The notes beneath the pieces are model-generated. The model was given only the letters and a program-made list of their open reading frames with translations, did not search any database and was not told the DNA's origin. Shown here one piece after another: positions 27,843 through 37,054 of a stretch of DNA of 54,968 nucleotides. Made by a program: the position numbers and the translations under genes. Numbering within the stretch: position 1 is the stretch's first letter; each line of letters begins with the position of its first letter. The stretch is from Cryobacterium psychrotolerans (GTDB lineage: Bacteria > Actinomycetota > Actinomycetes > Actinomycetales > Microbacteriaceae), in assembly GCF_900101115.1 (NCBI RefSeq), contig NZ_FNFU01000019.1:1-54968 (forward strand), in the 5' to 3' direction.

Positions 27843-28583
27843 CTACCAGCGGCCGAGCGTCGCGTTCAGGATGGCCACCGCGGCCGGCCCCGCGGTGGAG
27901 GTGCGCAGGATGGTGTCGCCGAGGCGCACCCGCGTCGCGCCGGCCGCTTCGAGGATGGCCAGCTCCGACGGGGCGATTCCGCCCTCCGGCCCGACGACGA
28001 GCAGGATGTCGCGGTCGTCGGTCGGCGCGGGCACCTCGGTGAGCCGGGCCGAGGCGGTCGGCTCGAGCAGGAGCATCCGCGCGGAGCCGGCCAGGGCGGC
28101 CAGCGCTTTCGTACTCGCCAGGCCCTCGACGCTCGGCAGCCAGGGTCGGATCGACTGCTTGCCGGCCTCGCGCACGATGCTGGCCCAGCGCTCACGGCCC
28201 CTGGCGATCTTCGCACCCTCCCACCGGGACACCGATCGCGCCGCCGCCCACGGGATCACACCGTCGATACCCAGCTCGGTGGCGGCCTGGACGGCCAGTT
28301 CGTCCCGGTCGCCCTTGGCGAGGGCCTGCACGAGCAGGATCCGGGGCCTGGCCGGCGGCGCCACCGTGTTCGTGTCGACGCGGAGGGACAGCTCGGTCGG
28401 CTCCGCCGTGACGACGGTGCCGCCGAGGATGAGCCCGGCGCCGTTGCCGAGGAGCAGCTGCTCGCCCGGCCGGATCCGGCTGACCGTGACGGCGTGCCTG
28501 GCTTCGCTGCCGCCCACGCGGACGACCGCGCCCGGGGCGCAGTCCTCTGCCCGGAGCGACTCGTCGAGAAAGAAATGCGCCAT
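27843..28583 (-). CDS. rsmE: 16S rRNA (uracil(1498)-N(3))-methyltransferase
   Basis: The 246-residue protein has an N-terminal PUA-like domain (SEARHAVTVSRIRPGEQL) and a SPOUT methyltransferase knot with the signature LLVVGPEGGIAPSELAILEA and VRLGDTILRTSTAGPAAV. It methylates U1498 of 16S rRNA using SAM. Start ATG 28583, 10 bases after dnaJ. Confidence 0.94.
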   Translation of the reverse strand: MAHFFLDESLRAEDCAPGAVVRVGGSEARHAVTVSRIRPGEQLLLGNGAGLILGGTVVTAEPTELSLRVDTNTVAPPARPRILLVQALAKGDRDELAVQAATELGIDGVIPWAAARSVSRWEGAKIARGRERWASIVREAGKQSIRPWLPSVEGLASTKALAALAGSARMLLLEPTASARLTEVPAPTDDRDILLVVGPEGGIAPSELAILEAAGATRVRLGDTILRTSTAGPAAVAILNATLGRW

Positions 28584-28593
28584 CAGGCGGCTT

Positions 28594-29700
28594 CTAGCCG
28601 AGGAACCGATCGCGCAGCTTCGCGAACAGTCCCTGCTGGAAGTGGCTGAGCGAGGGTGCGGGCACCTTGTGCCGGGCCGCGAACGCCTCGATCAGCTCGC
28701 GCTCCTTGTGGTCGAGCTTGGTCGGGGTGAGAACCTGCACGCCGATCCGGAGGTCGCCGCGGCCGTTTCCGCGCAGCTTGGTCACGCCGCGGTCCTTGAT
28801 CGTGAGGATCTCCCCGCTTTGCACGCCGGGCCGCAACTGGACCTCGATGTCGCCGTCGAGCGCGGCGACCGTCGTGGTCGTGCCGAGGATCGCGGTGGTC
28901 ATCGGGATGTCCAGGGTGCAGAGCAGGTCGTCACCGTCGCGGCTGAAGACGTCGTGGTGGCGCACCTTCATTTCGAGGTAGAGGTCGCCGTTGGGGCCGC
29001 CGGCCGGGCCGGCCTCGCCGCTGCCGGGCATCTGCAGGCGCAGGCCGGTGTCGACGCCGGCCGGGATGTCGATGGGGACCTTGCGGCGGGCACGCACGCG
29101 CCCCTGGCCCTGGCAGGTGACACACGGGGTGGCGATGATGGTGCCGTAGCCGCGGCAGGAGCCGCAGGGGCTCGACGTCATCACATTGCCGAGCAGGGAC
29201 CGCACGGCCCGCTGGATGTTGCCGGTTCCGTGGCAGATGTCGCAGGTGACCGGGGCCGTTCCCGGCTGGCAGCAGGTGCCGCTGCAGGTGCCGCAGACCA
29301 CGGCCGTGTCGACCTCGATGTCGCGGTGCGTGCCGAAGATGACCTCGTCGAGGTCGAGCTCGACCCGGAGCAGCGCGTCCTGGCCGCGTTCGCGGCGCGA
29401 TCGGGGTCCGCGGCTCCCGCCGCCTCCGCCGCCGAAGAAGGTCTCGAAGATGTCGCCGAAGTTGCCGAATTGGCCGTTGTCGAATCCGCCGCCGCCCTGC
29501 CCGCCCCGGTCGTACTGCTGGCGCTGTTTCGCGTCGCTCAGCACGTCATAGGCGTGAGTGACCGACTTGAACCGCTCGGACGCGTCGGCCCCCGGGTTCA
29601 CGTCGGGGTGCAACTGGCGGGCCAGGCGCCGGTAGGCCTTCTTGATCTCGTCGGTGGTGGCATCGCGGGCGACGCCGAGTACTTCGTAATGGTCAGCCAA
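28594..29700 (-). CDS. dnaJ: Molecular chaperone DnaJ (hrcA-linked paralogue)
   Basis: A 368-residue type I DnaJ. The J domain has MADHYEVLGVARDATTDEIK and the HPD motif; it is followed by a Gly/Phe-rich linker and four zinc motifs. The last three are standard (CDICHGTG, CGSCRGYG, CVTCQGQG). The first reads CGTCSGTCCQPG, with Cys where the final Gly of CXXCXGXG normally lies. It stimulates DnaK ATPase. TTG 29700 is the start, with GGAGAG upstream. It is co-transcribed with hrcA and so probably under CIRCE control. Confidence 0.95.
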   Translation of the reverse strand: MADHYEVLGVARDATTDEIKKAYRRLARQLHPDVNPGADASERFKSVTHAYDVLSDAKQRQQYDRGGQGGGGFDNGQFGNFGDIFETFFGGGGGGSRGPRSRRERGQDALLRVELDLDEVIFGTHRDIEVDTAVVCGTCSGTCCQPGTAPVTCDICHGTGNIQRAVRSLLGNVMTSSPCGSCRGYGTIIATPCVTCQGQGRVRARRKVPIDIPAGVDTGLRLQMPGSGEAGPAGGPNGDLYLEMKVRHHDVFSRDGDDLLCTLDIPMTTAILGTTTTVAALDGDIEVQLRPGVQSGEILTIKDRGVTKLRGNGRGDLRIGVQVLTPTKLDHKERELIEAFAARHKVPAPSLSHFQQGLFAKLRDRFLG

Positions 29701-29726
29701 AGCTGGCTCTCCTTGAATATCTTGGG

Positions 29727-29772
29727 GGTGAGGTTCTGGAAATGGTGAGGTTCTGGAAATGGTGAGGATCTG
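29727..29772. repeat. 17-base direct repeat between hrcA and dnaJ
   Basis: Two exact copies of ggtgaggttctggaaat (29727-29743 and 29744-29760) are followed by a partial third (ggtgaggatctgg). They fill the spacer between the hrcA stop and the dnaJ start. Read on the minus strand the repeat is ATTTCCAGAACCTCACC. Probably slippage; a binding role is possible but unsupported. Confidence 0.85.
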
Positions 29773-29805
29773 GCCGTGGGTTCGCGGGCGGTGCGGGTTC
29801 GGGAC

Positions 29806-30828
29806 CTAGTTCTCGCCGAGGAGGCGGGACAGGTACCGGGCGACGGCTCGGACCGCGGCCATGTTGTTGGAGTAGTCCATGCGGGTCGGGCCGAGCACGC
29901 CCAGCCGGGCAAGGTCGCCGCCCGGCGAGGTATAGCCGCTCGTGAGCACGGACGTCTCGCCCAGTCCGAACGGCGCGTTCTCGCGCCCGATGCTCACCGA
30001 GACGCCGTGCTGGTCGGTGGCCATTTCGCCGAACAGGCGCAGCAGCACGACCTGTTCCTCGATGGCCTCGAGCACCGGGTAGATGCTGCCAGTGAAGTCA
30101 TGTTCGGTGCGGACCAGGTTGGCCGCGCCGGCCATCACGAGCTTGTCGTGACGGTTCGCGCCGATCTGGTCGCCCAGGGTGGCGGTGATCGGGCCGACGA
30201 CATCCTCGAGGTCCCGTGGGACCAGCCCTTCCGGGCCGGACAGCGCCGTTGCCGCCTCGCTCATGCTCAGGCCGGACACGGCGGAGTTGAGCCGGGCGCG
30301 CACATCGCCGAGCTGCTGTTCGTCGAGGGCGCGAGGCAGCTCGATCACTCTCTGTTCGACCCGGCCGGAGTCCGTGATGAGCACGGACAGGATGCGGGTG
30401 CCGCCCAGGGGAACGAGTTCGATGTGGCGCACCCTGGCGCGGGACAGGGACGGATACTGCACCAGGGCGACCTGGTGGGTGAGCTGGGAGAGCAGCCTGA
30501 CGCTCCGGGCCAGAACCTCGTCGAGGTCGGCGGACTCGCCCAGGAAGGTCTCGATGGCCCCTCGCGCAGCCGCGGACAGCGGTCGCAGGTCGGCCAGGTG
30601 GTCGACGAAGACCCGGTAGCCCTTGTCGGTGGGGATGCGCCCGGACGAGGTGTGCGGGGCGACGATCAGCTCTTCCTCCTCGAGGAGGGCCATGTCGTTG
30701 CGGATCGTCGCGGCAGACACACCAAAGGAGTGCCGATCGACGATGGTCTTCGACCCGACAGGTTCCCGTGAAGCGACGTAGTCCTGCACGATGACCCGCA
30801 GGACCTCGAGGCTGCGATCAGATACCAT
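29806..30828 (-). CDS. hrcA: Heat-inducible transcriptional repressor HrcA
   Basis: The 340-residue repressor has an N-terminal winged helix (LEVLRVIVQDYVASREPVGS, GVSAATIRNDMALLEEEELI) and a GAF-like dimer domain. It binds CIRCE operators and needs chaperonin for activity. ATG 30828 is chosen over longer in-frame starts because those would run through the CIRCE site; GGAGAGGG lies upstream. Confidence 0.96.
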   Translation of the reverse strand: MVSDRSLEVLRVIVQDYVASREPVGSKTIVDRHSFGVSAATIRNDMALLEEEELIVAPHTSSGRIPTDKGYRVFVDHLADLRPLSAAARGAIETFLGESADLDEVLARSVRLLSQLTHQVALVQYPSLSRARVRHIELVPLGGTRILSVLITDSGRVEQRVIELPRALDEQQLGDVRARLNSAVSGLSMSEAATALSGPEGLVPRDLEDVVGPITATLGDQIGANRHDKLVMAGAANLVRTEHDFTGSIYPVLEAIEEQVVLLRLFGEMATDQHGVSVSIGRENAPFGLGETSVLTSGYTSPGGDLARLGVLGPTRMDYSNNMAAVRAVARYLSRLLGEN

Positions 30829-30888
30829 GACGGGTCGCTTCCCTCTCCGCTCGTGCTGCCGTGTTCTCGTGGCATGTGGTTGGCGGTG

Positions 30889-30915
30889 TTGGCACTCGCC
30901 CTTCCTGAGTGCCAA
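30889..30915 (-). promoter_or_regulatory. CIRCE operator of the hrcA-dnaJ operon
   Basis: TTGGCACTC-N9-GAGTGCCAA is a perfect 9-base inverted repeat with the CIRCE spacing of 9. It differs from the consensus TTAGCACTC by a symmetric A-to-G change in both arms. On the minus strand a -10-like TATGAT (30920-30915) abuts the operator, so HrcA binding would block transcription start. It lies 60 bases upstream of hrcA. Confidence 0.92.
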
Positions 30916-30944
30916 TCATACCGCGACCCGCACGGGATCACCCA

Positions 30945-30974
30945 TTGCTACAAGCGGATCGGGGGCAGTAGCTT
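30945..30974 (+). promoter_or_regulatory. Probable promoter for the DUF4870 gene
   Basis: TTGCTA (30945-30950) and TAGCTT (30969-30974) are separated by 18 bases, about 60 bases before the ATG at 31036. Divergent from the hrcA promoter. Confidence 0.45.
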
Positions 30975-31035
30975 ATGCATATCGGCGCGGGAATCCCCGG
31001 CAGCCGACGAGCACCATTCGCTGAAAGGCACCCCG

Positions 31036-31494
31036 ATGAGCGATCCGAACGCCCAGATCCCCGACGACCCGTACCGCGGCCAGCGACCGCCCCAGGACCC
31101 CTACCGGGCCCCGTACCAGGGCCCCGCCCCGGTTCCGGCCGCCCCGCTCACCGAGGCCGACGACCGGCAGTGGGCCTCCTTCGCCCACCTCGGCGGCATC
31201 CTGAGTTTCTTCCCGTCCCTGCTCATCTGGCTGATCTTCAAGGATCGCGGCCGCTTCACGGCGGAGGAAGCCAAGGAAGCCCTCAATTTCCAGATCACCC
31301 TCGTCTTCGGCTACGTGGCGATCAACATCATCGCCAGCTTCCTGGCGTCGATCACCTTCGGGATCGGTGGGATCTTCGGGATTTTCTCCGTGGCGCTGTG
31401 GGTCGTGAGCCTGATCTTCTCCATCCTTGGCTTCCAGCAGGCCAAGGACGGACACCACTACCGTTACCCGTTCGCGGTTCGCCTGATCAAGTAG
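31036..31494 (+). CDS. DUF4870 domain-containing membrane protein
   Basis: A 152-residue protein with a Pro/Tyr/Gln-rich cytoplasmic N-terminus (DDPYRGQRPPQDPYR) and a DUF4870 (Tic20-like) domain. Three to four helices are seen, with hallmarks FAHLGGILSFFPSLLIWL and EAKEALNFQITLVF, ending HHYRYPFAVRLIK. ATG 31036 follows AAAGG. Function unknown. A second family member follows 78 bases later. Confidence 0.85.
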   Translation: MSDPNAQIPDDPYRGQRPPQDPYRAPYQGPAPVPAAPLTEADDRQWASFAHLGGILSFFPSLLIWLIFKDRGRFTAEEAKEALNFQITLVFGYVAINIIASFLASITFGIGGIFGIFSVALWVVSLIFSILGFQQAKDGHHYRYPFAVRLIK

Positions 31495-31572
31495 CCCGGC
31501 CGCTACTCTGGTGTCGGCGTGACCGCACCAGGGGCCGACCAGACCGTGCCGACCAGACCATAAGGAGTCCGA

Positions 31573-31944
31573 ATGTCCTCAGCACCTCCCCCCTCGAACC
31601 AGTACCAGGCCCCGACCCCGATGAACCCGGCCGACGAGAAGCTCTGGGCGACGCTGATCCATATCGGCGGAATCCTCTTCGGCCCGCTGCCGGCGCTGAT
31701 CGGCTACCTCGTGCTGAAGGACCGCGGCCCGTTCATCCGCGCGCACACGGCGACGGCCCTGAACTTCCAGATCACCCTGCTGATCGCCTACATCGTGGGC
31801 GGCGTCACCGCGATCCTCCTGATCGGCTTCCTCATCCTCGGCGCGGCGTGGATCCTCGCCATCGTCTTCGGAATCATGGCCGCGATGGCAGCCAACACGG
31901 GCCGGTACTACACCTACCCGCTCACAATCAAGTTCGTCAGCTAG
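31573..31944 (+). CDS. DUF4870 domain-containing membrane protein, second copy
   Basis: The 123-residue paralogue of the preceding gene has WATLIHIGGILFGPLPALIGY, ATALNFQITLLIAYIVGG and a terminal YYTYPLTIKFVS. Its N-terminal tail is shorter. ATG 31573 has AAGGAG a few bases upstream. The two copies are clearly diverged, so the duplication is not recent. Confidence 0.85.
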   Translation: MSSAPPPSNQYQAPTPMNPADEKLWATLIHIGGILFGPLPALIGYLVLKDRGPFIRAHTATALNFQITLLIAYIVGGVTAILLIGFLILGAAWILAIVFGIMAAMAANTGRYYTYPLTIKFVS

Positions 31945-31963
31945 GGATCGACTGCCGGCGCGG

Positions 31964-33187
31964 TCAGTCGGTCAGGCGCCGGACGACCGCGTCCGCCAGC
32001 AGCCGGCCCCGGAGGGTCAGTTCGATCGAGCCGCCGATCGCCGCCGCGCCGTCGATCAGCCCGTCGGCGATCAGCCCGGCGACCTCATGGCGTCCCTGCG
32101 GCGACAGCGACGCGACCGCAATGCCCTCCCGGATGCGGCTCCGCAGCAGCACCCGCTCAACCTCCCGGGTCGCGTCGTCGAGCGTCTCCCGGCCGGCCGC
32201 AGGCGAGAGCCCGGAGAGCACCCGGTCCGCGTAGGCGGCCGGGTGCTTGACGTTCCACCAGCGCACGCCGCCCATGTGGCTGTGTGCGCCGGGACCGACG
32301 CCCCACCAGTCCTGGCTGCGCCAGTAGGCGAGATTGTGGCGGGAACGGTGGGCGTCGTCCGTGGCCCAGTTGCTCACCTCGTACCAGGAGTACCCGGCGG
32401 CGGCGAGCAGTTCGTCGGCCAGCTCGTAGAAGTCCGCCTGCAGGTCTTCGTCGGGCTGGACGAGTTCCCCGCGCCGGATCTGCCGGGCGAGCTTGGTGCC
32501 CTCCTCGACGATCAGCGAGTACGCGCTCAGGTGGTCGGGGGCCTGTGCAATCGCGTGCTCCAGGCTGGCTCGCCAGTCGGCGAGGGTCTCCCCCGGCGTG
32601 CCGTAGATGAGGTCGAGGCTGACGTCGAGCCCGGCGTCCCTGGCCCAGCGCACGACGAGCGGCACCCGCTCGGGGTCGTGGGTGCGTTCGAGGGTGGCCA
32701 GCACGCGCGGCACGGCCGATTGCATGCCGAACGAAACCCGGGTGAAGCCGGCGCCGGCAAGGTGGGCCAGGTAGGCCTCGTCGACGGAGTCGGGGTTCGC
32801 CTCCGTGGTGACCTCGGCGCCCGCGGCGATGCCCCAGACGGACCTCACCGACGCAAGCATCCGGGCCAGGTGCTCGGCCGGCAGCAGCGTCGGGGTGCCG
32901 CCGCCGAAGAAGACGGTCGAGGCCTCGCGGGCCGGCAGCCCGGAGTCTGTCAGGATGCGGCCCGCCGCCTCGACCTCGAGGACGGCCTGGCTCGCGTAGT
33001 CGCTCTGCTTGACGCCGCGCAGCTCGGTCGCCGTGTACGTGTTGAAGTCGCAGTAGCCGCAGCGCACGCGGCAGAACGGCACGTGCAGGTAGACGCCGAA
33101 GTCGCGCTCCGGCGCGCCGACCGCCGCCCCGGCGGGCAGCAGGCCGTCCGCCGGGGCAGGGTCTCCGAGGGGCTGAGGACCGGCCAT
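31964..33187 (-). CDS. hemW: Radical SAM family heme chaperone HemW
   Basis: A 407-residue radical SAM protein. FGVYLHVPFCRVRCGYCDFN holds the CXXXCXXC cluster ligands and an extra Cys-x-Phe typical of HemW/HemN. GGGTPTLLPAEHL and the HemN C-terminal domain (DWWGVGPGAHSHMGG) follow. HemW lacks coproporphyrinogen oxidase activity and inserts heme into respiratory enzymes. It sits 6 bases after the DUF1990 gene. Confidence 0.93.
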   Translation of the reverse strand: MAGPQPLGDPAPADGLLPAGAAVGAPERDFGVYLHVPFCRVRCGYCDFNTYTATELRGVKQSDYASQAVLEVEAAGRILTDSGLPAREASTVFFGGGTPTLLPAEHLARMLASVRSVWGIAAGAEVTTEANPDSVDEAYLAHLAGAGFTRVSFGMQSAVPRVLATLERTHDPERVPLVVRWARDAGLDVSLDLIYGTPGETLADWRASLEHAIAQAPDHLSAYSLIVEEGTKLARQIRRGELVQPDEDLQADFYELADELLAAAGYSWYEVSNWATDDAHRSRHNLAYWRSQDWWGVGPGAHSHMGGVRWWNVKHPAAYADRVLSGLSPAAGRETLDDATREVERVLLRSRIREGIAVASLSPQGRHEVAGLIADGLIDGAAAIGGSIELTLRGRLLADAVVRRLTD

Positions 33188-33193
33188 CGGCGC

Positions 33194-33841
33194 CTACGCC
33201 GCGCCGGCGGGGTGCAGGGCCCGGAGGTAGCTCCGGGTGAACCGCGCCTGCTGCATCCGCAGGATCGGCCAGACCAGGCGGTAGTACCAGGTGCTCGGGC
33301 GGGAGAAGGCCCTGACCGTCAGCCAGACGGAGTCGTCCTCGTGCCGGGCGACGACGAAGGATTCCTCGCCGCTTTCCGGGTGGCCCTTCATCGTGCCGTA
33401 GGCGAAGCCGACCCGGTCGACCTCGTCGATCACGTAGACCACGCGCACCGGCGCCGTCACGGTGAACGGACCGAAGGGAACCCTGAGCCGGGCCGTCATG
33501 CCGTTGATGATGTAGGGCGTGCCGTCGTCCGAGAAGGTCTCTTCGTTGTCCGATCCGTTCTGGTCGGCCGCAGCGGTGCCGTCGGCGTTGAACCGGAGGC
33601 CGGAGTACTGCACCCCGGTTCCGCTTTCCAGGTCGGTGACGCTCATGCCGCTGCCGCGCTGCACACCCCAGGTCATCAGCGACCGCGAGGCCAGGCGGAA
33701 GCGCTCTTCGCCGCTGCCGAGCCGCACGCTGCGCTCCTGCGGCCGGTGCCCCTGGGGCGGGTAGCGGAGCAGGTCGGGCGCGAGGGTGCCGCCGATGGCC
33801 CCGTAGGTGACGGCGGCGTCGGTGAAGGTTTCCCGGCGCAT
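33194..33841 (-). CDS. DUF1990 family protein
   Basis: The 215-residue protein matches the DUF1990 pattern: TDAAVTYGAIGGT near the N-terminus, a RYPPQGHRPQERSVRLGSGE segment and LMTWGVQRGSGM, then a beta-rich body. Family function is unknown. It lies 4 bases downstream of lepA, so co-expression with lepA and hemW is likely. Confidence 0.88.
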   Translation of the reverse strand: MRRETFTDAAVTYGAIGGTLAPDLLRYPPQGHRPQERSVRLGSGEERFRLASRSLMTWGVQRGSGMSVTDLESGTGVQYSGLRFNADGTAAADQNGSDNEETFSDDGTPYIINGMTARLRVPFGPFTVTAPVRVVYVIDEVDRVGFAYGTMKGHPESGEESFVVARHEDDSVWLTVRAFSRPSTWYYRLVWPILRMQQARFTRSYLRALHPAGAA

Positions 33842-33845
33842 CCGG

Positions 33846-35699
33846 CTACTTCTTCTCTTTCTTGGGCGGTTCGTCGCCGGAGAGCGCCGCGATGAATGCC
33901 TCCTGCGGCACCTCGACCCGGCCGACCATCTTCATGCGCTTCTTGCCCTCTTTCTGCTTCTCGAGGAGCTTGCGCTTGCGGGAGATGTCGCCGCCGTAGC
34001 ACTTGGCCAGCACGTCCTTGCGGATGGCGCTGATGCTCTCGCGGGCGATGATCCGGGCGCCGATCGCGGCCTGGATCGGCACGTCGAACTGCTGCCGCGG
34101 AATGAGCTTCCGCAACCGCCCGGTCATCAGCACGCCGTACTCGTAGGCCTTGTCGCGGTGCACGATCGCGCTGAACGCGTCGACCTGCTCGCCCTGGAGC
34201 AGGATGTCCACCTTGACCAGGTCTGCTTCCTGCGAGCCGATCGGCTCGTAGTCGAGCGAGCCGTAGCCGGCCGTGCGGCTCTTGAGGTTGTCGAAGAAGT
34301 CGAACACGATCTCGCCGAGGGGCATGGTGTAGCGGATCTCGACCCGGTCCTCGCCGAGGTAGTCCATGCCGAGGAGGGTGCCGCGGCGGCTCTGGCAGAG
34401 TTCCATGATCACGCCGACGTAGTCCTTGGGCGCCAGGATGGCCGCCTTGACGACTGGCTCCTCGACCTTCGCGATCTTCCCGTTCGGGAATTCGCTCGGG
34501 TTCGTCACCGTGACCGTCTTCTTGTCGTCGGTGGTGACCTCGTAGATCACGCTGGGCGCGGTCGTGATCAGGTCGAGGCCGAACTCCCGGTCGAGGCGTT
34601 CGGTGATGATCTCGAGGTGGAGCAGGCCGAGGAAGCCGCAGCGGAAACCGAAGCCGAGGGCCACGGATGTCTCCGGCTCGTAGACGAGGGACGCGTCGGA
34701 GAGCTTGAGCTTGTCGAGCGCTTCGCGCAGGGCCGGGTAGTCGCTGCCGTCGATCGGGTACAGCCCGGAGAAGACCATCGGCTTGGGCTCGGTGTAGCCG
34801 GGCAGGGCGACCGTCGCCGGCTTCACCGCGGTGGTGACCGTGTCGCCGACCTTGGACTGGCGCACGTCCTTCACGCCCGTGATCAGATAGCCGACCTCTC
34901 CGACGCCGAGTCCCTGGCTCTGGGTCGGCTCGGGCGAGCTGACGCCGATCTCGAGGATCTCGTGGGTGGCGCGGGTGGACATCATCTGGATTTTCTCGCG
35001 CGGGCCCAGCTTGCCGTCGATCATGCGCACGTAGGTGACCACGCCGCGGTAGCTGTCGTAGACCGAGTCGAAGATCATCGCGCGGGTGGGGGCATCCGGG
35101 TTTCCGACCGGGGCCGGGATGAGCCGGGTGGCCCGGTCGAGCAGTTCGCTCACGCCCACGCCGGTCTTGCCGGACACCCGCAGCACGTCGTCGGGGCTGC
35201 CGCCGATGAGGCTGGCCAGCTCCTTCGCGTATTTGTCGGGGTCGGCCGCCGGCAGGTCGATCTTGTTCAGCACCGGAATGATGGTGAGGTCGTTCTCGAG
35301 GGCGAGGTAGAGGTTCGCGAGGGTCTGCGCCTCGATGCCCTGGGCCGCGTCGACGAGCAGGATCGCGCCCTCGCAGGCGGCGAGGCTGCGGGAGACCTCG
35401 TAGGTGAAGTCGACGTGGCCGGGCGTGTCGATCATGTTCAGCGCGTAGGTCTGGCCCTCGAGCTCCCACGGCATCCGCACGGCCTGGCTCTTGATCGTGA
35501 TGCCGCGCTCGCGCTCGATGTCCATCCGGTCGAGGTACTGCGCCCGCATGGAACGCTCGTCGACGACCCCGGTGATCTGCAGCATCCGGTCGGCCAGGGT
35601 CGACTTACCGTGGTCGATGTGGGCAATGATGCAGAAGTTACGGATGAACGCCGGCGGGGTGGCGGACGGTTCAAGCGCCTTGAGAGCTCTGGGTGACAT
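33846..35699 (-). CDS. lepA: Translation elongation factor 4 (LepA)
   Basis: A 617-residue GTPase. G1 [15 protein letters not shown]3 DTPGHVDF and G4 [10 protein letters not shown] lie in the first 140 residues, followed by EF-G-like domains and the LepA-specific C-terminal domain ([20 protein letters not shown]). It acts on stalled ribosomes or late 30S assembly. ATG 35699. Confidence 0.97.
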   Translation of the reverse strand: MSPRALKALEPSATPPAFIRNFCIIAHIDHGKSTLADRMLQITGVVDERSMRAQYLDRMDIERERGITIKSQAVRMPWELEGQTYALNMIDTPGHVDFTYEVSRSLAACEGAILLVDAAQGIEAQTLANLYLALENDLTIIPVLNKIDLPAADPDKYAKELASLIGGSPDDVLRVSGKTGVGVSELLDRATRLIPAPVGNPDAPTRAMIFDSVYDSYRGVVTYVRMIDGKLGPREKIQMMSTRATHEILEIGVSSPEPTQSQGLGVGEVGYLITGVKDVRQSKVGDTVTTAVKPATVALPGYTEPKPMVFSGLYPIDGSDYPALREALDKLKLSDASLVYEPETSVALGFGFRCGFLGLLHLEIITERLDREFGLDLITTAPSVIYEVTTDDKKTVTVTNPSEFPNGKIAKVEEPVVKAAILAPKDYVGVIMELCQSRRGTLLGMDYLGEDRVEIRYTMPLGEIVFDFFDNLKSRTAGYGSLDYEPIGSQEADLVKVDILLQGEQVDAFSAIVHRDKAYEYGVLMTGRLRKLIPRQQFDVPIQAAIGARIIARESISAIRKDVLAKCYGGDISRKRKLLEKQKEGKKRMKMVGRVEVPQEAFIAALSGDEPPKKEKK

Positions 35700-35737
35700 G
35701 GTGCCCCAATTCTTTCATGCTCAGCGGCGCCGCAGGT

Positions 35738-36976
35738 CTACCCGCGCACAGCGAGCCGTTCGCTGCGCTCGACGACACGTCCGGCGCCGTCGGACCAGCG
35801 GTAGACCTCGACCCCGGAGATGAGCACGAGTTCGGCGCGGGAGTTGATGTCGAGCGGGTCGCCCGACCAGACCACGACATCCGCGTCGAGGCCCGGCGTG
35901 AGCGAACCGACGCGGTCCTGCAGGCGCATCATCGCGGCCGGGTTCACCGTGAGGGCCTCGAGCGCAACCCGCGCCGACAGGCCCTCCTTGACGGCGAACG
36001 ACGCCTGGTGCACGAGGAAATTGATCGGGACGACGGGGTGGTCGGTGGTGATGGCCACCCGCACCCCGGCCGCGGCAAGCGCGACGAGGTTGCCGATCGC
36101 GCGGTCGCGGAGCTCGACCTTGGTGCGGGAGGTGAACAGCGGCCCGAAGATCACCGGGATGTCGCGCTCGGCGAGCACGTCGGCGAGCTTGTGCCCCTCG
36201 GTGCCGTGGTTGATCACCAGGCGGTAGCCGAACTCGTCGGCCAGGCGGAGTGCGGTGGCGATGTCGTCGTGGCGGTGCACGTGCTGGTCCCAGGCGAGCT
36301 CACCGGAGAGCACCCGGGCCAGGGCCTCCTTGCCGAGGTCACGGGTGAAGGGTTCGTTCTTCTCCGCGGCGGCGTCACGCGCCTCGGCGTAGTTGCGGGC
36401 CTCGACGAAGGCCCGGCGGATGATCAGGCTCACGCCCAACCGGGTGCTCGGGGTCTGCTTCTTGTCGCCGTAGACCCGCTTGGGGTTCTCGCCGAGGGCG
36501 GACTTGACGCTGACCGACTCGCTGATGACCTGCTCGTCGACGGTGCGGCCGCCCCAGCTCTTGATCGCGACCGTCTGCCCGCCGATCGGGTTGCCGGAGC
36601 CCGGCTTCACCACGATCGTCGTGACTCCCCCGGCCAGGGCGTCCCGGAATCCCTCATCGTCGATGTTGATCGCGTCGATGGCACGCACGCCGGCCGTGTT
36701 GGGGTCGGTCATCTCGTTGGTGTCGTTGCCGGCCCAGCCGTTGGCCTCCTCGTCGATGCCGACATGGCCGTGCGCCTCGATGAAGCCGGGCAACACCCAC
36801 TTGCCGGCCGCGTCGATGATGACGGCGCCGCCCGGGATGGACAGGTCGGCGCCGACCGCGGAGATCAGTCCGTCCTCGATCAGCACGGTGCCCCGTTCGA
36901 TCGGGTCGCCGGCGACCGGGACGACCCGGGCGTTGACGAGGGCGATCACGCGGGCGGAATTCAGCGGTGAAGTCAT
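35738..36976 (-). CDS. Amidohydrolase family protein (imidazolonepropionase-like)
   Basis: The 412-residue enzyme has the composite beta-sandwich and TIM barrel of the amidohydrolase superfamily. LPGFIEAHGHVGIDEEANG holds the HxH pair. HVHRHDD and INHGTEGH supply further His ligands, TTDHPVVP the Asp, and GSLTPGLDADVVVWSGDPL closes the sandwich. It probably hydrolyses a C-N bond in a cyclic or amide substrate; the substrate is not evident. ATG 36976; it lies 38 bases upstream of lepA in the same direction. Confidence 0.88.
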   Translation of the reverse strand: MTSPLNSARVIALVNARVVPVAGDPIERGTVLIEDGLISAVGADLSIPGGAVIIDAAGKWVLPGFIEAHGHVGIDEEANGWAGNDTNEMTDPNTAGVRAIDAINIDDEGFRDALAGGVTTIVVKPGSGNPIGGQTVAIKSWGGRTVDEQVISESVSVKSALGENPKRVYGDKKQTPSTRLGVSLIIRRAFVEARNYAEARDAAAEKNEPFTRDLGKEALARVLSGELAWDQHVHRHDDIATALRLADEFGYRLVINHGTEGHKLADVLAERDIPVIFGPLFTSRTKVELRDRAIGNLVALAAAGVRVAITTDHPVVPINFLVHQASFAVKEGLSARVALEALTVNPAAMMRLQDRVGSLTPGLDADVVVWSGDPLDINSRAELVLISGVEVYRWSDGAGRVVERSERLAVRG

Positions 36977-37054
36977 GACTCGACCCTAGCCACTCCCGAC
37001 GGTCATCCCTTCGATGGATGCCCGGGAGCATCCGCTCTGGTTAGGCTGGGCGCA

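Noticed and set aside
28594..29700. Unusual first zinc motif of DnaJ (CGTCSGTCC) as a sign of lost function
   Set aside because: All metal-binding Cys pairs are present and the rest of the protein is normal; the change is probably lineage variation.
33807..35696. 629-codon plus-strand open frame opposite lepA
   Set aside because: Antisense of a clearly coding gene; the translation is a low-complexity Asp/Val/Leu/Arg mix with no family features.
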